Source: Dehalococcoidia bacterium | GTDB lineage: Bacteria > Chloroflexota > Dehalococcoidia > UBA2979 | DNA: 64,000 nt | Direction: 5' to 3' | Assembly: GCA_009692725.1 (NCBI GenBank) | Contig: SHYP01000001.1 | Span: 106,681 to 170,680, forward strand | Shown here: piece by piece, positions 8,807-20,641 of the stretch | How the letters are laid out: each line of letters begins with the position of its first letter | Position numbering within the stretch: position 1 is the first letter of the stretch | Made by a program: the position numbers and the translations under genes | Notes under the pieces: model-generated | Database searches by the model: none | What the model was told of the DNA's origin: nothing | What the model saw: only the letters and a program-made list of their open reading frames with translations

Positions 8807-9582
8807 GCCCCATCGACGCCTACCTCGACGACCTCGCGCGTGCGCTCGTCCTCGACGCGCCCACGTGTCGCCGCATCCTCGCCGAGTGCAAGGACCACCT
8901 CCGCGCCACCGCTGAACGCCACATCGCGAGCGGGCTTGACCGTGCCGCCGCCGAGACGCGCGCTGTCACCGACTTCGGCTCCCCGCGCGCCGTTGCACGC
9001 CGCTTCGCCGCCGCCCACGGCCGCCTGCTCCCGCTCTCCACCGCGCTCCAACTCGCCATCGCCGCCTGGCTGCTCGCCGCTGTCGGCTTCGCCGCGATCG
9101 GCGCCAGCGGCGTGCTCGCCGCCGGCTTCGGTCGCGCCTTCGGCAAGGCGTTCGTCGCCGGCGACCCCCCCGGCGTCACCTACAGCCAGGCCCGCTGCGC
9201 CGACTTCGCCCGCCTGCACCCGGAGCAGCCCGGCTGCGCGCAGGCCGCGATTGCGCACCATTACGACGAGGTCGTCGGCTACCGCTTCGATGCCGGCGTG
9301 CTCGGCATCCTGCTGCTCGCCAGCTACGTCGCGCTGCGCCGGCGCTACCGCCACGCCGCCGGCGCACGCCTGCTCCCCGCGTCGCTCACCCCCGCGGCCG
9401 GGTCCGCGCTGTTCGGCGCCGCCGGGGTCGCGCTCTGCGGACTCGCCGCCTTGCAGCTTGCGAGCGGCTGGTCCAGCGGCGTCGGGGCCGCGCTCGCCTC
9501 CGGGCTCGTCGCCCTCGTCGCCTCCACCGGCTTCGCATCCGCGCTCGTTCGCGCCCTCGGCACCATCGAGCGCACCGCCTGA
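8803..9582 (+). CDS. PadR-associated membrane protein with HAAS/permease-prefix-like domain
   Basis: 259 residues. The N-terminal about 75 residues (YLDDLARALVLDA...RRILAECKDHL...VTDFGSPRAVARRFAA) form the small helical domain often found next to PadR genes (HAAS/DUF1700/permease-prefix type). The rest contains about four hydrophobic segments (near residues 81-103, 165-180, 195-215, 225-245). Translation is coupled to padR by a 4-base overlap. By analogy with such pairs, the two probably respond to membrane or envelope state; substrate and function are unknown. Confidence 0.75.
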   Translation: MSPIDAYLDDLARALVLDAPTCRRILAECKDHLRATAERHIASGLDRAAAETRAVTDFGSPRAVARRFAAAHGRLLPLSTALQLAIAAWLLAAVGFAAIGASGVLAAGFGRAFGKAFVAGDPPGVTYSQARCADFARLHPEQPGCAQAAIAHHYDEVVGYRFDAGVLGILLLASYVALRRRYRHAAGARLLPASLTPAAGSALFGAAGVALCGLAALQLASGWSSGVGAALASGLVALVASTGFASALVRALGTIERTA

Positions 9583-9608
9583 GCGCACCATTCGACAACG
9601 GCGCGCGC

Positions 9609-10514
9609 TTACACCCCGCCCGGCGCGCCGCCTTCCGGCCCCGGCGCGCGGTCCGCCAGCGCATGGTCGATGCGCAGCCAGCCGAGCCGCCGCGCGAGGT
9701 TCGCGTAGAACTGCCGCTCCTCGCCCAGCCGCAGGAAGCGCGTCGTCTGCGGCGACCGCGTCACCTGCACTCGTGCCCCCGCCTCCACCGCCTGCTCCTG
9801 CCCTCCGTCAGCCAGCAGCACGCAGCCCTCCGCACGCGCGACCTCGAGCTCGATCGACGCGCTCCCCGGCAGCACCAGCGCGTTGCGGTACGACAGGTGC
9901 GGCGCCACCGCGACCACCACCAGCTCCGAGGCGCCCGGGTGCAGGATCGGCCCGCCGAGCGCCAGCGCGTACCCGGTGGAGCCCGTGGCCGTCGCCACCA
10001 CCACCGCATCGGCGCGGTACTCCGCCAGCAGCACCCCGTCGACGCGCAGCCCCACCGACACCGTGCGCCCCAGGTGCTGCCGCCCGATCACCACGTCGTT
10101 GAGCGCGTGCAGCGGTGCCCCCATCGCCCCCACCTGAGCCTGCACCATCGTGCGCGCCTCGATGCGACCCGCCCCGCCGATGATGCGCCGCAAGTCGCGC
10201 TCCGCCTCCGCCTCCGTCGACTCCGCGAGGAAGCCGAGCCGCCCCATCCGCACCCCGAACACCGGCACCCCCGCCGGCGCCGCGATCGCCGAGGCGTGCA
10301 GCATCGTCCCGTCCCCGCCGACCGCGATCAGCAGCTCCGCCGCCGCGAACTCCGCCTGGCCGTCCGGCCACGCGAGCGGCAACCCCAAGGCGGCGTCCGG
10401 CAGCTCCGCGCACGCCGCCAGCACGCCAGCCTCCCCCGCGAGCTCCGCGAGCCGCTCTGCCACGGCGCGCGCGCCCGCCACCGCCGGGTGGTAGCACACC
10501 GCGATGCGCCGCAT
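9609..10514 (-). CDS. nadK: NAD kinase
   Basis: 301-residue ATP-NAD kinase making NADP in the cytoplasm. It shows the diagnostic AVGGDGTMLHAS (GGDG motif, about residues 69-80), the LNDVVIGR segment, and the glycine-rich ATATGSTGYALALGGPILHP that positions NAD. The start ATG at 10514 is chosen because MRRIAVCYHP is the normal N-terminus; the longer open frame reads into tlyA. It overlaps the tlyA stop by one base (TGATG), so the two are translationally coupled, a common pairing in bacteria. Confidence 0.95.
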   Translation of the reverse strand: MRRIAVCYHPAVAGARAVAERLAELAGEAGVLAACAELPDAALGLPLAWPDGQAEFAAAELLIAVGGDGTMLHASAIAAPAGVPVFGVRMGRLGFLAESTEAEAERDLRRIIGGAGRIEARTMVQAQVGAMGAPLHALNDVVIGRQHLGRTVSVGLRVDGVLLAEYRADAVVVATATGSTGYALALGGPILHPGASELVVVAVAPHLSYRNALVLPGSASIELEVARAEGCVLLADGGQEQAVEAGARVQVTRSPQTTRFLRLGEERQFYANLARRLGWLRIDHALADRAPGPEGGAPGGV

Positions 10515-11278
10515 CAGGACGGCCTGCGCAGCCACAGGAAGAACTCGATGTTGCCCGCGGGGCCCGGCAGCGGCGACCGGAACACGCCGCGCACACGCAG
10601 CCCGTGCTCCACCGCCCAGCGCGCCACCCGCCCCACGCACGCCGCGTGGATCGCCGGGTCGCGCACCACGCCCCCGCGCCCCACTTCCGCGCGCCCTGCC
10701 TCGAACTGCGGCTTCACCAGCGCCAGCACGTCGCCGCCCGGGCGCAGCGACGCCACCGCCGCCGGTAACACCAGCGCGAGCGAGATGAACGACACGTCCA
10801 CAGTCACGAGGTCCACCGGCGGGTCCAGCGGCGCCAGCGTGCGTGCGTTGGTCCGCTCGTGCACGGTGACCCGCGGGTCGTCGCGCAGCGCCACCGCCAG
10901 CTGCCCGTATCCCACGTCAACGGCCACGACCGACTCAGCCCCGTACTGCAGCAGGCAGTCCGTGAAGCCCCCCGTCGACGCGCCGATGTCGAGGCAGCGC
11001 CGCCCTGCCACCAGCTCCGCGAGCCCGGACCGCGCGAGCGCGTCGCGCAGCTTCTCGCCGCCGCGGCTCGCGTAGCGCGGCTGCTCGCGCAGCGCCAGCG
11101 CCACGTGCGCGTCCACGGGCGCACCCGCGCGCAGCGCCGTCACGCCATCGACGAGCACGCTGCGCGCCAGCACCAGCGCGCGCGCACGCTCCCGCGAGGG
11201 CGCAAGGCCGCGCGTCACCAGCAGCGCATCCAGCCGCTGCCGCGAACCCTGCGACTGCGTCTGTGCGCGTCCTGGCAT
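10514..11278 (-). CDS. tlyA: TlyA family RNA methyltransferase
   Basis: About 254 residues. An N-terminal S4 RNA-binding domain (RQRLDALLVTRGLAPSRERAR...SVLVDGVTA) is followed by an FtsJ-like Rossmann methyltransferase with the SAM-binding CLDIGASTGGFTDCLLQYGA and VTVDVSFISL. Characterised relatives 2'-O-methylate 16S and/or 23S rRNA; older annotations call them haemolysins. ATG at 11278 is used here; GTG at 11305 would add nine residues and cannot be excluded, as neither has a strong ribosome-binding site. Coupled to nadK downstream. Confidence 0.9.
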   Translation of the reverse strand: MPGRAQTQSQGSRQRLDALLVTRGLAPSRERARALVLARSVLVDGVTALRAGAPVDAHVALALREQPRYASRGGEKLRDALARSGLAELVAGRRCLDIGASTGGFTDCLLQYGAESVVAVDVGYGQLAVALRDDPRVTVHERTNARTLAPLDPPVDLVTVDVSFISLALVLPAAVASLRPGGDVLALVKPQFEAGRAEVGRGGVVRDPAIHAACVGRVARWAVEHGLRVRGVFRSPLPGPAGNIEFFLWLRRPS

Positions 11279-11333
11279 CAGTCGGCTCTCGTTGCGGGCG
11301 CCCACCTCACCGCGCGGGCGTACCCGCCGCGGG

Positions 11334-12629
<1,296 letters not shown>

Positions 12630-12707
12630 CGGACCCGGGCCCCCTGACCTCGTCCGCGCCCCGCCGCGCGCGTACGCGCGCGGCGCGACAACGCTACCGC
12701 ACTTCCG

Positions 12708-13319
12708 CTACCGCGCGATCGCCTCCACAGGCGCCCGCGCCAGAATCTCGTCCACGAACCCGTATTCCTTGGCCTGATCCGCGCTCATGTAGAAGTCCCG
12801 ATCGAAGTCCCGCTGGATGCGCTCGATCGGCTGCCCCGTCTGCTTCGACAGGATGCCCCGAATGATCTCGTTGTTGCGCAGGATCTCCCGCGCCGCAATC
12901 TCGATGTCGGACGCCTGCCCCCGCGCCCCGCCCAGCGCCTGGTGCATGTGCACCGTCGCGTTCGGCAGCGCGTAGCGCTTCCCCTTCGCCCCCGAGCACA
13001 GCAGCACCGACGCCATCGATGCCGTCGAGCCCACCGCGATCGTCGACACGTCCGGCCGGATCAGGTTCATCGTGTCGTAGATCGCCAGCCCAGCCGTAAT
13101 CACCCCGCCCGGCGAGTGCACGTACATGTGGATGTCCCGGTCCGGGTCCTCGCGCTCCAGGTAGAGCAGCTGCGCCACGATGATGTTCGCGATGTGATCC
13201 TCGATCGGCGTCCCCAGAAAGACGATCCGCTCCTTCAGCAGCAGCGAGTAGATGTCATACGCCCGCTCGCCGCGCGCGGTCGTCTCAATGACCATCGGCA
13301 CGATATCCTGCGCCTGCAT
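12708..13319 (-). CDS. clpP: ATP-dependent Clp protease proteolytic subunit
   Basis: 203-residue serine peptidase forming the tetradecameric proteolytic chamber. Active-site segments are recognisable: Ser in [11 protein letters not shown], His in [16 protein letters not shown], Asp in [14 protein letters not shown]. Three possible starts exist (GTG 13346, ATG 13340, ATG 13319). ATG 13319 is preferred because GAGGGGGA lies 6-7 bases upstream, giving a protein starting [10 protein letters not shown], the family form. It sits between tig and clpX. Small departures from the usual ASMGA/HQPLGG wording are conservative. Confidence 0.95.
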   Translation of the reverse strand: MQAQDIVPMVIETTARGERAYDIYSLLLKERIVFLGTPIEDHIANIIVAQLLYLEREDPDRDIHMYVHSPGGVITAGLAIYDTMNLIRPDVSTIAVGSTASMASVLLCSGAKGKRYALPNATVHMHQALGGARGQASDIEIAAREILRNNEIIRGILSKQTGQPIERIQRDFDRDFYMSADQAKEYGFVDEILARAPVEAIAR

Positions 13320-13397
13320 ACCTGTCCCCCTCGGTATCATCCCCACTCGCGCTTCCCTGCGCCCCCGGCCGGGGGCTCCCGATGATCGATCTCCAGT

Positions 13398-14888
13398 TTA
13401 GCCGCTCGCGCCGGCCTCGCCCGCGCCGGCCTCGGGGCCGGCGGACTCCGCCGCAGCGGCCTCGGGCTCACCCGGCTCGGCGTCCGCCGCCTCGCCATCG
13501 CCCTCGCCGTCCTGCGCGCGAGCGCCACGCCGACGGCGGCTGCCACGCGGCCGTTCCCCGCCGCTCTCCTCTGTCTCCGGCTGCGCGACCACCTCGACGA
13601 GGCGATCGAGCGTCGTCGTCGTCAGTAATTGGTCCTCGATGGTCTGGCGCTGCTCCGGCGTGTCGAAGATGCTCCGCAGCGACACCACCTGCTCCTCCGA
13701 CGCGCCCGAGGTCATCCCGCCGGCGACGCGCTGGACGAACCGGTCGACCTCCGCCTCGATCTGCTCCGGCGTCACCACGATGCCCTCGAGCTCCGCTAGC
13801 CGGTGGAGCACCAGCGCGCGGCGCACCATCAGGTCCGCCTGTGGCCGCAGCGTCTCGCGCATGTCGATCTCGTTCTGTCCGATCGACTCTAGCCACCGCT
13901 CCAGGCCCTCGCGCGTGTGCGACGCGTGATTCGACTCCTGGTCGATGTGCCGCGCGATCTCCGTCTCGACCAGCACCTCCGGGTAGTCGATGTCCGCGCT
14001 TGCCAGCAGCAGATCCATCGCCTCCTCGCGGTAGGCTGCGTCCGCCTCCAGTTGCACCCGCGTCTGCGTGTTCTCTCCCACGCGCGCGCGCAGCTCGTCG
14101 ACCGTCGTGATGCCCTCTTCGTCGAGCGAGCGTACGAACGGGTCGTCGAGCTCCGGCAGCACTTCCTGCTTCACTTCCAGCACCGTCAGGGTGTAGTGCG
14201 CCTGCTTGCCCGCCAGCTCGCTCGCGCCGAAGTCCTCCGGCAGCGCAAACTCGAGCTCGTACGGCCCGCCGCGCTCGAGGCCGATCAGCCGCTCGATGAA
14301 CCCCGGCAGCGACACCACGCCGCCCTCGGTGACGCGGAACTCCGCGCCCTCCTCCACGTGCGGCTCCCGCTGCCCGTCGACGCTCACGCTCACGTCGCAG
14401 CGCACCGTGTCGCCCCACGCGATCGCGCGATCTACCGGCTCCAGCGTCGCGTAGCGCCGCCGAACCCCCTCGATCGCCTCCGCGATCTGCTCCTCGGTCG
14501 CCGTCACCGGCTCCCGCGGCACGCGCAGCGACTGGTAATCGCCCAGCTCCACCGTCGGCCGCACCGGCACCGTCGCCGCGACGACCAGTGGCTCCGTCGA
14601 CTTCAGCTCGAACGACGGCTGCCCGATGGCCTGGATCGCTTCGCTCGCCACCGCTTCCTGGTACACGTCCGGCAGCAGCTGCTCGAGCGCCTCCTGCAGG
14701 AGCGCCGGCCGCCCGAGCGTCCGCTCGACGATCAGGCGCGGCGCCTTCCCTGGGCGGAACCCCGGGATGCGCACCCGCTGCGAGAGCCGGCGCACCGCCT
14801 TGTCCATGTGCGCCTCGAGCCGCTCGGGATCGACCTCGATCTCCAGCGTCATCAGCGACCGTGGTAGACGTTCCGTCGTGACCGGCAA
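13398..14888 (-). CDS. tig: Trigger factor, ribosome-associated chaperone and prolyl isomerase
   Basis: 496 residues. The N-terminal ribosome-binding domain includes the signature GFRPGKAPR near residue 44; the central FKBP-like PPIase domain contains WGDTVRCDV...LPGFIERLIGLERGG; a helical chaperone arm follows. The start is TTG at 14888: it gives (M)PVTTERLPRSLMTLEIEV, matching the family from its first residue, with CGGGAA upstream; the first ATG (14852) would cut off strand one. The last roughly 65 residues are a Glu/Ala/Gly-rich low-complexity tail, longer than usual. First gene of tig-clpP-clpX. Confidence 0.95.
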   Translation of the reverse strand: MPVTTERLPRSLMTLEIEVDPERLEAHMDKAVRRLSQRVRIPGFRPGKAPRLIVERTLGRPALLQEALEQLLPDVYQEAVASEAIQAIGQPSFELKSTEPLVVAATVPVRPTVELGDYQSLRVPREPVTATEEQIAEAIEGVRRRYATLEPVDRAIAWGDTVRCDVSVSVDGQREPHVEEGAEFRVTEGGVVSLPGFIERLIGLERGGPYELEFALPEDFGASELAGKQAHYTLTVLEVKQEVLPELDDPFVRSLDEEGITTVDELRARVGENTQTRVQLEADAAYREEAMDLLLASADIDYPEVLVETEIARHIDQESNHASHTREGLERWLESIGQNEIDMRETLRPQADLMVRRALVLHRLAELEGIVVTPEQIEAEVDRFVQRVAGGMTSGASEEQVVSLRSIFDTPEQRQTIEDQLLTTTTLDRLVEVVAQPETEESGGERPRGSRRRRGARAQDGEGDGEAADAEPGEPEAAAAESAGPEAGAGEAGASG

Positions 14889-14935
14889 CGCGATTTCCCG
14901 TTCTTTTTCGGCGCGCTATTGCCCGCGGGCGTGCA

Positions 14936-14963
14936 GAAATGAGTATAGCACGCTACTCATTTC
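14936..14963. promoter_or_regulatory. Perfect 10-bp inverted repeat upstream of tig
   Basis: GAAATGAGTA (14936-14945) and TACTCATTTC (14954-14963) flank an 8-base loop. It is AT-rich against a very GC-rich background and lies 47 bases before the tig start and 35 bases after the stop of the upstream permease gene, both on minus. It could be a terminator stem for the importer operon (no T-run is seen) or an operator of the tig-clp genes. It is not the CIRCE sequence. Confidence 0.55.
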
Positions 14964-14998
14964 CCCCTGCGCTCCGGAATCCCCCGCCCTTAAGGGTG

Positions 14999-15964
14999 CT
15001 AGCGCCCGCGAATCACGTCGTTGACCGCGTCCCCCAGCAGCGCGAACGCGAACAGCAGCCCCGACGTGATCAGTCCCGGCACCAGCAGCAGGTGCGGATG
15101 CGACGCGAACGTCCGCGCCCCCGACCCCTCGAACAGCATCCCCCCAAACGACGGCGTTGGCGGCTGAATCCCCACCCCGAACCACGTCAGCGCGATCTCG
15201 GAGCCGGCCACCGCGCCGAGCGTCCCCGACAGCTGCAGGATGATCAGGAACGCCACGTTTGGCAGCAAGTGCCGCCGGATGATGTGCGCCGTGCTGCCGC
15301 CCAGCGCTTGCGCCGCCATCACGAACTCCCGCTCGCGCAGCTGCAGCACCTGCGCGCGGATCAGCCGCGCCGTGCCCACCCAGAAGAACAACGACAGCGC
15401 CCCGAACACCGTCAGGTACGACGCGAACCCGGACGTCGTCAGCCCGGAGAGAAACGTCTGGTCGTCCACCCACTGCGTGAACTCGCGCACCCGCGGCGCG
15501 AACGCCGCGTTAATCAGGATCAGCATGGGCAGCCCCGGCAAGGAGCTGAACACCTCGCCCGCGCGCATGATCGCGCTGTCCACCCAGCCCCCGCGATACC
15601 CCGCGAGCAGCCCCAGCGTGTTGCCGATCACCAGCCCGCCGCTCACCAGCACCGCCACCGTCACGATCAGCGTCGTCCGCGCCGAGTACATCGCGCGGCT
15701 CAGCAGGTCGCGCCCGAGGCGGTCCGTCCCCAGCCAGTGGTCCGCACTCGGCCCCTCGAGCCCCCGGTCGAGGTTCTGCTCGGTGTACGAGTACGGCGCG
15801 ACCACTGGCGCGAGCACCGCCACCCCGTAGAACACGAGGATCGCCGCGAGCGAGATCATCGCCAGACGCTTGCGCCGCAGCCGGGACCAGAACAGCCCGT
15901 ACTGCCCGCGCGACCGCGGCGCTGCGCCGCCCGTCGCCCCCAGCTCCCCCGCGAGCGCCGTCAT
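14999..15964 (-). CDS. Peptide/nickel-type ABC transporter permease (DppC-like)
   Basis: 321-residue inner-membrane permease of the binding-protein-dependent importer family. It has the N-terminal LRRKRLAMISLAAILVFYGVAVLAPVVAPY span, the HWLGTDRLGRDLLSRAMYSARTTL block typical of DppC/OppC, further hydrophobic spans, and the cytoplasmic EAA-like loop (about residues 220-245: FVMAAQALGGSTAHIIRRHLLPN). It overlaps the DppB-like gene by 4 bases (ATGA). It is last in a three-gene set with a binding protein; genes for the two ATPases are not in the window. Confidence 0.92.
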   Translation of the reverse strand: MTALAGELGATGGAAPRSRGQYGLFWSRLRRKRLAMISLAAILVFYGVAVLAPVVAPYSYTEQNLDRGLEGPSADHWLGTDRLGRDLLSRAMYSARTTLIVTVAVLVSGGLVIGNTLGLLAGYRGGWVDSAIMRAGEVFSSLPGLPMLILINAAFAPRVREFTQWVDDQTFLSGLTTSGFASYLTVFGALSLFFWVGTARLIRAQVLQLREREFVMAAQALGGSTAHIIRRHLLPNVAFLIILQLSGTLGAVAGSEIALTWFGVGIQPPTPSFGGMLFEGSGARTFASHPHLLLVPGLITSGLLFAFALLGDAVNDVIRGR

Positions 15965-16950
15965 ACTCGCGCCGATGCGCCGACGCGCACTCGCGGGTCC
16001 ACCCGCGCGTACGTCAGGTCCGTCACCAGGTTCATCACGATGAAGAACGTCGCGAGGATCAGCGTCACCGCCAGGATCACGTCGTAGTCACGGCTCACTA
16101 CCGCCGCGAACGTCAGGCTGCCGATGCCCGGGATGCCGAGCAGCGTCTCCGTGAAGAACGCCCCCTCCAGCACGCCCGCGAGGCTCAGCCCGATCGCCGT
16201 CACCACCGGCAGCAGCGAGTTCGGCAGCACATGCCGCAGCGCGATCTGCCGCTCCGGCAGCCCTTTCGCGCGCGCCGTGCGCACGTAGTCTTCCAGCTGC
16301 ACCTGTAGTGCCGTCACCCGCACCAACCGCGCCACTCCCGCGAACCCCGGCACCGTCATCACCGCGATCGGGATGTAGAGGTGCGGGTCCGGGATCGGGA
16401 TCGCCACCACGTCGGCGATCCAGTAGATCTCCAGCAGGCCGTCCCAGCCGCCTACCGGCAGCATCCCGAGCTTGATCGCGAACAGCCACAGCACCGGCGG
16501 AATCACCACCAGCACCGGCACCGCCGACAGCCCAAGCAGCGCCGACGTGATCACGGGGTCGAGCCACCGCCCCTGGAACCACGCCGCGACCAACCCCAGC
16601 GGAATGCCGATGCTGAACACCAGCACGATCGCGATGATGTTGAGCTGCGCCGATACCCACATCCGCGGCATGATCAGCTCGCGCACCGTGCGCCCGCGCT
16701 GGATGCTGTACGACTCGCCGAAGTCACCGCTCAGCGCGCGCTGCGCCCACTTCCCGTACTGCTCGAAGATCGAGCCGTCGAGGCCCTTCTCCGCCCGCGC
16801 ACGCGCCAGCACCTCCGGGTCGCGCAGCTGCCCCGCCGCCACCGAGATCGGATCCCCCGGCCCGAACCGCGCGATCGCGAACGTCACGAACGACACGATC
16901 ACCAGCGTCGCCGGCAAGAACAACAGCCGCCGGATGACGTACGCGCCCAC
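15961..16950 (-). CDS. Peptide/nickel-type ABC transporter permease (DppB-like)
   Basis: 329-residue partner permease. It begins MGAYVIRRLLFLPATLVIVSFVTF, the usual first span of DppB/OppB proteins, includes GDPISVAAGQ, and carries the cytoplasmic loop YVRTARAKGLPERQIALRHVLPN that docks to the ATPase. About six membrane spans are visible. It begins 6 bases after the binding-protein gene and overlaps the next permease by 4 bases, so it is expressed from the same transcript. Substrate cannot be determined from sequence. Confidence 0.92.
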   Translation of the reverse strand: MGAYVIRRLLFLPATLVIVSFVTFAIARFGPGDPISVAAGQLRDPEVLARARAEKGLDGSIFEQYGKWAQRALSGDFGESYSIQRGRTVRELIMPRMWVSAQLNIIAIVLVFSIGIPLGLVAAWFQGRWLDPVITSALLGLSAVPVLVVIPPVLWLFAIKLGMLPVGGWDGLLEIYWIADVVAIPIPDPHLYIPIAVMTVPGFAGVARLVRVTALQVQLEDYVRTARAKGLPERQIALRHVLPNSLLPVVTAIGLSLAGVLEGAFFTETLLGIPGIGSLTFAAVVSRDYDVILAVTLILATFFIVMNLVTDLTYARVDPRVRVGASARV

Positions 16951-16956
16951 CGTCCG

Positions 16957-18606
16957 CTACCGCTCGATGCTCACGAAGCGCAGCCTTGGGATCACCATCG
17001 GCGGCTCCGTCCAGCCCTTCACCGCCGCCTTCACCACCACGTGCTGCCGCGCGAAGTACAGCGGGATCCACGCGGCGTCCTGCAACACCTCGCGCTCCGC
17101 GTCCTGGTACAGCCGCAGCCGCGCCGGCGCCTCGCGCTCCGTGCGCGCGCGCTCCAGCAGCCCGTCGAGCGTCGGGTTCGCGTAGTCGAGGTCGTTCAGC
17201 GCGGACTTCGAGTAGAACTTGAGGTCCAGCACGTTCTCCGGGTCCGGGTAGTCCATGATCCAACCGGAGTTGAACAGCTGCAGCCGCCCCGCGTCGACGT
17301 CCGCGAAGAACGTCGCCGCATCCGTCTGCTTAATCTGCACCTGCACGCCCAGCACCTGCCGCCACTGCTCGATGAACGCCTGCGTGTCGATCGCGCCTTC
17401 CGCGCCCGCGCCGATCTCCGTCAGCGTCACCACCGGCAGCGCGCGACCCGCGTACTTCGACGCTGCCAGCGCCCGCTTCGCCTCCTCCGCATCGAACTTT
17501 AGCGTCTTGTCGTCCGGCGTGTACCCGGGCAGCTGCGGCATCAGCACGCCCGTGGCCGGCGAGATCATCTTGTTGAACGTGACGTCCGCGATGCGCTGCC
17601 GGTCGATCGCCAGCCCGAACGCGCGACGCACGTTCACATCGTCGAACGGCGGCACCTTCGTGTTGAACGCTAGGTACGAGATCGAGAGCGACGGCGACTC
17701 CGTGTACAGCTTGCTGAGCGGGTTGTTGCGGTCGCGCACCCGGTCGATGTCGTTCACGCTGATGCTCGCCACGTCCAGCTCATCGTTCTCGAACCGCGTG
17801 AGCGCGCTCCCACCCGAGATCTGGTACAGCACCTGGCTCACCTTCGGCGCCCCGAGGTGATACGCCGTGTTCGCCTCCAGCACGATCCGCTCGCCCAGCC
17901 GCCACTCCCGCATCTTGTACGGCCCCGTGCCGTTCGGCTTCAGCGTCCAGTTGCGCGGGTTGGACTCCGCCTGCTGGCAGTCGATTACGAACGCCGTCGG
18001 GTACGTGAGCTTCGCGAGGAAGTACGGCTTCGCAGCGTCGATGGTGATGCGCACCGTCTTGCGATCCACCACCTCGACGCCGCGCACGCTTTGCGCGCTC
18101 CCCGCCATCTTCTCCCGCGCGCCCACGATGTCGTTGAGGTACGCCGCCGCCGTGCTGGACGCGAGCCGCCGCTCCGTCGCGCGCTCGATCGAGCACTTGA
18201 CGTCGTTCGCCTCCACCGCGCGCCCGTTGTGGAACACCGCGTTGTCGCGCAGCTTGAACGTGTACACCAGCCCATCCGGCGACACGTCGAACGACGCCGC
18301 GAGGTCCAGCGACACGTTGAGGTTCGGGTCGAGCGTCATCAGCCCGCCGAACAGCTCCACGATGTACTCCGCCGACCCCGCGTCGCCCGCCAGCGCCGGG
18401 TCGAGCGTGATCGGGTCGCCCCCCGGCAGCCGCAGCCGCCCCGACGTCGCCCCGCTGTCGATCGCCCCGCGCGAGCTCCCGCTCGCCGGCCCGTCGCCGC
18501 CGTCCTTGCCCCCGCTGAGCAGTAGCACCGCCGAGAGCCCGCCGACCACCAGCACCAGCGCGGCCAGCGTGCCCAGCAGGATCGCGAGCATGCGGTTCTG
18601 ACTCAT
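16957..18606 (-). CDS. ABC transporter substrate-binding protein, family 5 (oligopeptide type)
   Basis: 549-residue extracytoplasmic solute-binding protein. After a hydrophobic N-terminal anchor (MLAILLGTLAALVLVVGGLS) comes a Gly/Ser-rich linker, then the family-5 pattern: DPITLDPALAGDAGSAEYIVELFGGLMTL, VYTFKLRDNAVFHNGRAVEANDVKCSIER, and DDVNVRRAFGLAIDR. No lipobox cysteine is visible, so it is probably membrane-anchored, not a lipoprotein. ATG 18606 is chosen over GTG 18618 because GTGGAG lies about 6 bases upstream. It leads the importer operon. Confidence 0.9.
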   Translation of the reverse strand: MSQNRMLAILLGTLAALVLVVGGLSAVLLLSGGKDGGDGPASGSSRGAIDSGATSGRLRLPGGDPITLDPALAGDAGSAEYIVELFGGLMTLDPNLNVSLDLAASFDVSPDGLVYTFKLRDNAVFHNGRAVEANDVKCSIERATERRLASSTAAAYLNDIVGAREKMAGSAQSVRGVEVVDRKTVRITIDAAKPYFLAKLTYPTAFVIDCQQAESNPRNWTLKPNGTGPYKMREWRLGERIVLEANTAYHLGAPKVSQVLYQISGGSALTRFENDELDVASISVNDIDRVRDRNNPLSKLYTESPSLSISYLAFNTKVPPFDDVNVRRAFGLAIDRQRIADVTFNKMISPATGVLMPQLPGYTPDDKTLKFDAEEAKRALAASKYAGRALPVVTLTEIGAGAEGAIDTQAFIEQWRQVLGVQVQIKQTDAATFFADVDAGRLQLFNSGWIMDYPDPENVLDLKFYSKSALNDLDYANPTLDGLLERARTEREAPARLRLYQDAEREVLQDAAWIPLYFARQHVVVKAAVKGWTEPPMVIPRLRFVSIER

Positions 18607-18676
18607 CGAGTGCTCCACTTCGTCGCGTCCCGCGCCCGTAGGTACGACGTGGGAGCCTCTCGAGGATCGCCGCCCA

Positions 18677-20512
<1,836 letters not shown>

Positions 20513-20539
20513 CCGCCGAGTGTCGCATGGGGTCGCGGC

Positions 20540-20589
20540 GGGGAGCAATGAAACCCGCTCGCGGTTGTAGACCACTGGAGCTGCTCCCC
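20540..20589 (-). promoter_or_regulatory. Inverted repeat in the aspS leader
   Basis: GGGGAGCA (20540-20547) pairs perfectly with TGCTCCCC (20582-20589), enclosing 34 bases with an inner CCGC/GCGG hairpin. On the minus strand it lies 28 bases upstream of aspS, and the enclosed part reads TGG, six bases, then ACCGCG, loosely like a T-box core. It could be a leader structure controlling aspS or, on either strand, a terminator-like stem; unproven. Confidence 0.35.
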
Positions 20590-20641
20590 GGACGCGCGCC
20601 CGTGGAGCCACCTGACCGACGAGCGACCGCCTGCCGCCGCC

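Noticed and set aside
9663..11075. Long plus-strand open frame over nadK and tlyA
   Set aside because: It is the complement of two well-identified minus genes; its product is His/Arg/Pro-rich shadow.
14936..14963. CIRCE element before the tig-clp genes
   Set aside because: The repeat arms (GAAATGAGTA/TACTCATTTC) do not match TTAGCACTC/GAGTGCTAA; kept only as an unnamed inverted repeat.
14939..16087. Plus-strand open frame of 382 codons over the permease genes
   Set aside because: Antisense shadow of dppC/dppB with extreme His/Arg/Gln content.
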